Position numbers and translations under genes: made by a program. Source: a bacterium (lineage in GTDB: Bacteria; Spirochaetota; Spirochaetia; Treponematales; Rectinemataceae). Taken from it: a DNA stretch of 11,521 nucleotides. Of the stretch, positions 6,260 through 11,521 are shown piece after piece (the first letter of the stretch is position 1; each line of letters opens with the position of its first letter). The notes under the pieces are model-generated. The model was not told the DNA's origin, did not search any database, and saw only the letters and a program-made list of their open reading frames with translations. The stretch spans positions 1 to 11,521 of the forward strand of contig JAKALZ010000034.1 of assembly GCA_021813065.1 (NCBI GenBank). Reading direction: 5' to 3'.

Positions 6260-8524
6260 TCAACTCACCTTAATTCGCTTGAAAAATTTCTCGGGCACCG
6301 ATGATAGAAGCGAGGGCATAACGACGAGCCCTCCTACCAGCGATAAGAATATTGACATGAAACAGAGCACGCCGAAATACATAATCGGCCTGAACTGCGA
6401 GAAAAAGGGAGGTATCACCGCGAAAATGATAGCCAGCGCGTTGATGATGATTCCGCGCCCCGTGAGTCCGAGCGTCCTCGATGTCGCCTCCTCGATGCTT
6501 TTCCCTGCATCTCGCTCGGTAAACCAGCGCGCCGAAAAGTGGATCAGGTAGTCGATGCCGACACCGAGGGTGATGGAGGCGACGAGGGCAGTCGCGGTGG
6601 AGAGCTCGATGCCCGCGATGCCCATAAAGCCGAACACCACGAGCACAATGGCGATCATGATGCCCGCGCTCGCGAGTCCCGCGCTGAGATTTCTAAAACC
6701 AAACGCGACGAACGCGAAAATCAGCACGATGGCGATGACAAAACTCTGGAGCATGGAGATGATGACGAGCCTGTTGAGCTGGTTGGAGATGAGCGACACC
6801 CCGGCGATCGCGATATCGTTCGATCCGGTGATCTCGGCGGCCTTCGCGCGGAGAAGATCCGCGGTTTTCTGCAGTGTCGCGGAGTTTACGGCCTTGAGCT
6901 GAATGCTGAAACAGAGCTGGCTGTAGTCTTCGGAGACGAGTTGCACGAGCCGCTCCGGCGAAAGCGAAGTCTCGACGAGGAGCAAAAGCTGCGCGGCGGC
7001 ATCATCGCTCGCGGGCACCACATTGTAGGCGGGATCATTGTCGTGGAACACCAGATTCAGCGTCTGAATCGAATCAACAAGCGAGAACACGCTCCCTACC
7101 GTGCCCAACGACTCGGCGTAATCCTGAAATTGTCGAGCCTTCGCAAGCCCGTCGGCGGTGCGTGGATCTGCGGGAAGCGACACTTTGATGAGCTGGGAGC
7201 CGGCTACTTTCGAATTGATGAAATCGATGCCCACGCGCACAGGATCTTTGGGGTTGAAGTAGTTCGCGAGGTCTGAGTCTACGGCGATGCGCGGGATATA
7301 GATGACGCCTACGATCGCCACAAGGAGCGTCGCGCCGAGAATCCATAGGCGGCGCCGCGTAATGATATGCCCGGCTTTCCCCGCGACGCGCGTTATCAGC
7401 GCCTCATTCGCGTGGTAGCGCCGATGCTTCTTGGGTGGCGGAAGTATGCTGAGGAGCGCGGGAATGAAAAACATCGTCATCGCGAACGCGTAGGTGATCC
7501 CGAACGCGACAAAAAGCCCCATCTCCGCGATGCGCGGAATCGGCGACGTGATGAAAGAGATGAACGAGGCGACCGTCGTCAAAAACGCGAGCCAGACCGG
7601 CTTGCTCAGCGACTTGAAGCTCGAATCGATGATCTTGACTCTGTCAGACATGCCGTTGACGAACACATCCTCGTAGAAGCGGGTCAGAAAGTGGATCGCG
7701 TAGTTATTGCATATCGCGATCAGCATGATAGGTATGATGAGGGCCACGATAGTCAACTTTGCGCGCAGAAGCCCCATGAAACCGAAGGTGATGATGAGCG
7801 AGCAGGCGATGGTGAAGAGGGGCAGAAAAATCCCTCTCAGGCTTCTGAATCCTACGGCGAGCACGAGGAGCACAGCGAGAAGGCCGAACACCACGAGCAC
7901 CACGACATCGTGCTTCATGTAGCTCACCATTTGATAATCGATGAAGGAAGTGCCCGCCATATTGAAGGCGAACCCAGGATGCTCGCGCATGATGACTTGA
8001 ATGCCTTCGATGAGGCGGATTCTCGACACCGTGGGCGCGGTCTGGATGATAAAGAGGAGCGTGTCGCCGTCGCTTGAGAGAAGCTTGCCAGAGATCGTCT
8101 TTGTGCTCTCGAGACTCAGTTTGAGCGCGTCAGCTGCCGCCTGATCCTTAGGAAGCGACGCTGGGTCGACATAGGGAACGAAGCTGAGACCATCCGAAGT
8201 GTTGACCGGCTCTACATACGTGAAAATCGACACGACATCAGAAGCGTCAGGCAGATTCTGGAGCTCTTTGTTGATGTCGGCTGCCTCGGAGATCGCCTGC
8301 GGGGTGAAGAGATTCTTAGACTGGGCAGAGAGTGCGAGCGAGTCCGCCCCGCCAAAGGTATCGCTCACTTTTTTATACTCGACGACAGAAGATACGTTGG
8401 TGGGCGCGAGCGCCTGAATGTCGCCATCGAATCGCAGATTGGGGATAAAAGCCGCCGCCGCGAGCGTCAGCGCGAGAAAAAATACAATGATAAGATAGCG
8501 AAAGCGATAGACAAATCTAGCCAT
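6260..8524 (-). CDS. RND/MMPL-family exporter
   Basis: An inner-membrane transporter of 754 residues with the typical duplicated RND layout. There is one membrane helix (about 10-27), a large periplasmic loop (28-205), five helices (206-360), then helix 7 (392-411), a second loop (412-586) and five more helices (587-742). This size and the MMPL-like pattern fit the group that handles lipids and other hydrophobic molecules rather than the larger AcrB-type drug pumps. The second half has the usual GVGIDYLIHF (Asp658 as likely proton relay). The matching place in the first half reads LIAICNNYAIHF, with Asn274 in place of Asp. The ATG at 8524 follows AAGGA at good distance. The gap to the outer-membrane protein gene is 13 nt, so the two are surely co-transcribed. 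Cargo is inferred only. Confidence 0.93.
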   Translation of the reverse strand: MARFVYRFRYLIIVFFLALTLAAAAFIPNLRFDGDIQALAPTNVSSVVEYKKVSDTFGGADSLALSAQSKNLFTPQAISEAADINKELQNLPDASDVVSIFTYVEPVNTSDGLSFVPYVDPASLPKDQAAADALKLSLESTKTISGKLLSSDGDTLLFIIQTAPTVSRIRLIEGIQVIMREHPGFAFNMAGTSFIDYQMVSYMKHDVVVLVVFGLLAVLLVLAVGFRSLRGIFLPLFTIACSLIITFGFMGLLRAKLTIVALIIPIMLIAICNNYAIHFLTRFYEDVFVNGMSDRVKIIDSSFKSLSKPVWLAFLTTVASFISFITSPIPRIAEMGLFVAFGITYAFAMTMFFIPALLSILPPPKKHRRYHANEALITRVAGKAGHIITRRRLWILGATLLVAIVGVIYIPRIAVDSDLANYFNPKDPVRVGIDFINSKVAGSQLIKVSLPADPRTADGLAKARQFQDYAESLGTVGSVFSLVDSIQTLNLVFHDNDPAYNVVPASDDAAAQLLLLVETSLSPERLVQLVSEDYSQLCFSIQLKAVNSATLQKTADLLRAKAAEITGSNDIAIAGVSLISNQLNRLVIISMLQSFVIAIVLIFAFVAFGFRNLSAGLASAGIMIAIVLVVFGFMGIAGIELSTATALVASITLGVGIDYLIHFSARWFTERDAGKSIEEATSRTLGLTGRGIIINALAIIFAVIPPFFSQFRPIMYFGVLCFMSIFLSLVGGLVVMPSLLSSVPEKFFKRIKVS

Positions 8525-8537
8525 GCCTCGATCCTTC

Positions 8538-9986
8538 TTAGAACGATGTGGTTACTGAAACATACGCGAAATTGTTGTGTGCGTACTGACCGATGGCGCC
8601 GCTGGTTCCCTCGAAGAGGGTAGTGCCCGCGGAGAGCGTGCAACTATCGACTGGCTTGTAGTTGATCGAGAGGCGGATGAGGTACTGGCCTGTACTGTCC
8701 AGGGTGAAAAAGTCGGGCTCCATCACGACAGCACGGAGCGTAAAATCCTGCGCGGGCGTGCGGAATTCGGTGACGAGCGTGCCGCCGAGCCCTGTTTCCT
8801 TGACGCTGCTCGAAAGCCGCGCGTCGTAGTCGGCAATCCAGGCGAGGTTTCCTTCTACCGCGAGATAGATGTCGCCCGCATTTCCGATGCCGATCGTGCG
8901 ATCGACGCCGAATGCGGATTTAAGCGTGTTTTTATCGATCGAGACAGGCAATCCGCTGCTTTCCGCGCCGACATAGTACTCGGGAAGAAAGATAGCCGAC
9001 TCAAGCCACACGACAGAAGAATCGAGCACGGTGGCGGACATGTCCATACCAACCGCTCCCTGCCGCTTGTAGCTCGCGCTGATATCGACTTTTACGGGGA
9101 CTCCTAGTGTTGTAGTGACATCAATCACGGGGTTCTTGGTAAATCCATACCATCCAGAGAGACCGAAATCGACCGCGCCCAGCGAAAAGCCCGCGCGACC
9201 CGCGCCTTGCATGTTGGCAACATTGAGGGGGACATCGGCGGGAACGGTGTCTACGGAGAATTTCACGCCCGGGTAGGAAGGAAGCGAGGCGGGAACCGAA
9301 TATCCATCTTTCGCGTCGAGCGCCGCGAGGGCGGCGGGGTACCAGCGCGAACCCTTGCTCGGTAGTGTGCTTGGCCTGAACCAGGGCAGCGCGACCGCCT
9401 CGAAACTGAAGGGCCCGCGGATGAGTTTTCCCGATACGAGCGGCACCGGCAGGAGCCAGTCCGAGCGATTTTCAGCGACGAGCTGGGAGAGCGAATCGAC
9501 AGGGTTGATGTACCCCTCGGGGTTGGCGATCAGCGCGGTACCCCAAGAGATAACCTTCGAGCCGGCAGTGATGTTGAGCCCATCGGCCGCATCGAAGCTT
9601 GCATACGCTTCGCCAAGTTGGATATTCGCGGTATAGCCGGTTTCGGCGAGCGATACCGAAGTGGTGAAATCGCTCTTTATCGTGAGCGGTCCGGAAGAAT
9701 ACGATGGAGACAGTTTCAGGCTGACCGAGGGCTGGAAATAGTCGCCGGCGCTGCCAGAAGCAGGCGCCACGGCGGCCTCGAAGAACACGCCGCTGTACGC
9801 GGAAACCTGTCCGGAGACGCTGGCCTGAGACTGCGCGTGCGCGGAGGCCGCGGCGCCCGCAAAGAGCACGCACGCCACCGCGAGCGCCTTGAACGCGGTA
9901 CCGCGACGCGGTTGAGTGGCCGCGCGTGTCTCATACCCTAAATCGACGGCGGTCTGCCGGCCGGATAAAAGTGTGGACTGTTTCAT
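8538..9986 (-). CDS. Putative outer-membrane beta-barrel protein of the RND operon
   Basis: A 482-residue exported protein, probably an outer-membrane beta-barrel. It has a signal peptide with core at about 34-47 and cleavage after AHA (51). Many alternating polar/hydrophobic strands follow, and it ends in VTTSF with the C-terminal Phe typical of barrel proteins. GSKVISWGTALI (142-153) and YINPVDS (159-165) recall the pattern of DUF1302-like barrels that occur beside RND pumps; I hold that family link at moderate confidence. The region before the signal core is unusually long, about 33 residues, yet the ATG at 9986 has a good GGAAGGAAG site and no internal Met exists. The LolA-like gene ends 21 nt upstream and the RND gene begins 13 nt downstream. 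It may pass the RND cargo across the outer membrane. Confidence 0.72.
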   Translation of the reverse strand: MKQSTLLSGRQTAVDLGYETRAATQPRRGTAFKALAVACVLFAGAAASAHAQSQASVSGQVSAYSGVFFEAAVAPASGSAGDYFQPSVSLKLSPSYSSGPLTIKSDFTTSVSLAETGYTANIQLGEAYASFDAADGLNITAGSKVISWGTALIANPEGYINPVDSLSQLVAENRSDWLLPVPLVSGKLIRGPFSFEAVALPWFRPSTLPSKGSRWYPAALAALDAKDGYSVPASLPSYPGVKFSVDTVPADVPLNVANMQGAGRAGFSLGAVDFGLSGWYGFTKNPVIDVTTTLGVPVKVDISASYKRQGAVGMDMSATVLDSSVVWLESAIFLPEYYVGAESSGLPVSIDKNTLKSAFGVDRTIGIGNAGDIYLAVEGNLAWIADYDARLSSSVKETGLGGTLVTEFRTPAQDFTLRAVVMEPDFFTLDSTGQYLIRLSINYKPVDSCTLSAGTTLFEGTSGAIGQYAHNNFAYVSVTTSF

Positions 9987-10007
9987 AGTGTGCTTCCTTC
10001 CTTACTG

Positions 10008-10829
10008 TTACTTCGTTAGCGCGTCTTTCGAGAACATTGAAGACGACAAGCCTGTGTTGTAGCTCACATCGCTGAACATGAGCGAGGTAGAGCTGCTTGT
10101 TGAAATGTTCTTCATCTCAAGTTCGACCATGGTCCAAAAGCCACCAATTTTTTCTGCCTTCGATACGCGCATCTGTTTGAAGAGGGTGTCCGTTTTGTCG
10201 TAGAAGTCGGCGCTCATGATGATGTAGGTCTCTTTGTCGACCAGCGAAACAGTTCTGCGGATCGAGCTGCTCGCGTCTTTTGTGACTGATTCGATCTTCC
10301 AGCAGGGCTTGCTGTTATAGGATTCCTCTCCGAGGAGCTTGAATGTGTAGTCGTCGAGATTCCTGCTTCCGAAGTCATCGTACGTGAGATCGCTGCCCAT
10401 AAAGGATTTATTCTTGTCGGACGCGGCGATGCGCGTCGTCTTCTTGAGGCTTGGAAGATAGATGTATTGGTTCTTTCCGCTGCCCGCGCTCTCGGTGGTC
10501 AGGAAACTCGTGCCCTTTACATCGGCAGGCTGAAGAAATTTGATCAATACAGAGGATTCGCCGGCTTTTCCCTTCAACTCGTACATCTTGAATTCACGCG
10601 TCTTGACAACGCCGGTTTTTGACGTGATTTTCATCATGACATTGGCGGTCATATCATTGCCGGTCGGCTTGTCGTTCGCCGCCTTCATGATATCGTAGCC
10701 GCTTGGGGCGCCAGTCTGGGCGGCGAGAGTGTGGGTCGCGACCGCACCGAAGAAAACTAAAGCGATAAACGCGAGGGCGATACCGCGCCAAGCGCTGGTA
10801 TGTACGTTAGCCGGGGGCATAATGCGCAT
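10008..10829 (-). CDS. LolA-like 'outer membrane lipoprotein-sorting' family protein
   Basis: A 273-residue exported protein of the LolA-like superfamily, whose half-barrel binds acyl chains. The signal peptide has core 15-31 and cleavage near LAA (35-37). Family motifs are present: FLQPADVKGTSFL (98-110), QYIYLPSLKKTTRI (121-134) and SFMGSDLTYDDF (142-153), the last being a hallmark of the group annotated as outer membrane lipoprotein-sorting proteins found with RND pumps. Length is normal. I place the start at the ATG 10829, not the upstream in-frame codon at 10886, because AAGGAGA lies 6 nt before it and the signal peptide then begins properly. It is first in the operon. A role as periplasmic shuttle between pump and outer membrane is inferred from family and context; true lipoprotein sorting is not implied. 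Confidence 0.9.
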   Translation of the reverse strand: MRIMPPANVHTSAWRGIALAFIALVFFGAVATHTLAAQTGAPSGYDIMKAANDKPTGNDMTANVMMKITSKTGVVKTREFKMYELKGKAGESSVLIKFLQPADVKGTSFLTTESAGSGKNQYIYLPSLKKTTRIAASDKNKSFMGSDLTYDDFGSRNLDDYTFKLLGEESYNSKPCWKIESVTKDASSSIRRTVSLVDKETYIIMSADFYDKTDTLFKQMRVSKAEKIGGFWTMVELEMKNISTSSSTSLMFSDVSYNTGLSSSMFSKDALTK

Positions 10830-10889
10830 GTGCTTCTCCTTAATCAATAGTTGGCAGTACACTTTGGTAGAAAACTGAAGAAACATTCA

Positions 10890-10925
10890 TCTTATTCATA
10901 GTTTCCATTGTCGAGAAGAATAAGA
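10890..10925. promoter_or_regulatory. Inverted repeat around the start point of the export operon
   Basis: TCTTATTC (10890-10897) and GAATAAGA (10918-10925) are perfect 8-bp arms 20 bp apart. The right arm overlaps the -10 box and the left arm lies just past the predicted start point, a fitting place for a repressor. The core TTATTCA (10892-10898) also occurs in the palindrome over the radical SAM promoter (5465-5471), so one regulator could see both; the match is short. Confidence 0.45.
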
Positions 10926-10945
10926 GCCGCACCGCAGTCTGTCAA
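10917..10945 (-). promoter_or_regulatory. Promoter of the LolA-like/OMP/RND/TetR operon
   Basis: A perfect TTGACA (10945-10940) and TATTCT (10922-10917) are separated by 17 bp on the minus strand. Transcription would begin near 10910, leaving a leader of about 80 nt before the ATG at 10829. It is the only good promoter seen upstream of the four-gene set. Confidence 0.72.
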
Positions 10946-10960
10946 GGGCGTGCACTCGGA

Positions 10961-10988
10961 TTGATTCTCCGTAGCATCTCACTATAAT
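10961..10988 (+). promoter_or_regulatory. Promoter of the lipase-like gene
   Basis: TTGATT (10961-10966) and a perfect TATAAT (10983-10988) are 16 bp apart. Only 7 nt lie between the -10 box and the ATG, so transcription would begin at or within a base or two of the start codon. Its -35 is 15 bp from the -35 of the divergent export operon. Confidence 0.65.
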
Positions 10989-10995
10989 CGAGGGC

Positions 10996-11521
10996 ATGAG
11001 AAGCTGTGGTCGCACGCGATTGTCCCTCGCGCTCAGTTTTGCGCTCCTTCTGTTCGCGCGGACGCCGGGGCTCGCCGCGCAGAGCGCGCCCAACGCGCCA
11101 CCCACATCCGACACGCCCACTGAACTCAGCGCGACGAGCGTGCCTGGCGCGACTGATGCGCCACGCGCGATTTCCTCACTTCAAGATTTGGGCTTCAATA
11201 TCGATCTACAAGAACTCGTTCAATTCTTAGAGCTGCAGCGTTCGCTCTTTCTCGATCCGGCGGTGAAGGTGAACGCGGACTGGAGCGATACATTCGACGA
11301 ACTTCGCGTTCTCGAGATTCCGGAGACGTCAAATCGATACGCCTATGGCTTTGACTCGGATCTTGGCGTGCAAGTTGTCGCGATCCGCGGAACAGCCAAT
11401 CTGAAGAATGCGCTCCTCGATCTCGAGTCGTGGAAAATCAAAAGCGCGATATTGGGTATCAATCTGCATGCGGGATTTGAGCGAGCGGCGGATGCGGTGT
11501 ATGAGGATCTCAAGCCAAGGC
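10996..11521 (+). CDS. Secreted lipase-like (class 3, alpha/beta hydrolase) protein, N-terminal part
   Basis: An open frame of 175 codons that runs off the right edge. A Sec signal peptide is clear (basic start MRSCGRTR, core 9-20, cleavage near LAA at 26-28). A Pro/Thr/Ser/Ala-rich linker follows (about 29-60). The region from 65 on resembles the start of class 3 lipases: VVAIRGTANLKNALLDLESW (127-146) matches the family's 'FRGT...D' element, and LHAGFERAADAVYEDLKP (157-174) the following 'HxGF' helix. The catalytic GxSxG would lie beyond the window, so enzyme activity cannot be checked. GAGGG is only 1 nt before the ATG, so it cannot act as a normal ribosome site. A lipase beside a lipid-type export operon hints at a shared substrate, which is inference. 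Confidence 0.72.
   Translation, partial: MRSCGRTRLSLALSFALLLFARTPGLAAQSAPNAPPTSDTPTELSATSVPGATDAPRAISSLQDLGFNIDLQELVQFLELQRSLFLDPAVKVNADWSDTFDELRVLEIPETSNRYAYGFDSDLGVQVVAIRGTANLKNALLDLESWKIKSAILGINLHAGFERAADAVYEDLKPR

Noticed and set aside
6539..8077. Two plus-strand open frames (245 and 236 codons) opposite the RND gene
   Set aside because: Their products are full of His, Arg, Asp and Glu with no fold signature, as expected for the reverse complement of membrane-helix codons.
10830..10886. Upstream in-frame start for the LolA-like gene, adding 19 residues
   Set aside because: The ATG at 10829 has AAGGAGA at ideal spacing, and the extra residues would bury the signal peptide.
1..11521. tRNA, rRNA, CRISPR array, insertion sequence or phage genes
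   Set aside because: I saw no regularly spaced repeats, transposase or integrase motifs, or tRNA-like cloverleafs on reading both strands.

Overview
The window suggests a diderm, fairly GC-rich bacterium. Several products have Sec signal peptides, one is a probable outer-membrane beta-barrel ending in Phe, and one is a LolA-like periplasmic protein. The gene mix (AEC carrier, GH4 glycosidase, Sel1-repeat protein, RND plus LolA-like pair, lipase-like exoprotein) would suit a free-living or host-associated spirochaete. That assignment is a guess from gene content, since no marker gene is present.

Layout. Positions 1-410 (minus) hold the N-terminal part of an AEC-family carrier that runs off the left edge. 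Positions 578-1342 (minus) encode a nitroreductase-family flavoprotein. It is divergent from a secreted Sel1-repeat protein at 1535-2386 (plus), which has a clear sigma70-type promoter. That gene converges with a GH4 glycosidase (2454-3812, minus), and back-to-back intrinsic terminators lie between them. Upstream of GH4 is a radical SAM protein with extra C-terminal cysteines (3949-5445, minus).

The centre of interest is a minus-strand operon that reads, in order of transcription: LolA-like periplasmic carrier (10829-10008), outer-membrane beta-barrel protein (9986-8538), RND/MMPL-type exporter (8524-6260) and TetR-family regulator (6204-5608). Gaps are 21, 13 and 55 nt. A promoter with a perfect -35 box lies about 90 nt upstream of the first gene. 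The likely picture is a trans-envelope route for a lipid or other hydrophobic molecule: inner-membrane pump, periplasmic shuttle and outer-membrane exit or entry protein, with its own regulator. The radical SAM gene follows but has its own promoter. An 18-bp palindrome covers the -10 box of that promoter and is a good candidate operator for the TetR protein. The 162-bp gap that contains it is packed with four inverted repeats.

On the right, a plus-strand gene (10996 to the edge) encodes the N-terminal part of a secreted lipase-like protein. Its promoter is back-to-back with that of the export operon, and the -10 box is so close to the ATG that the mRNA may be leaderless.
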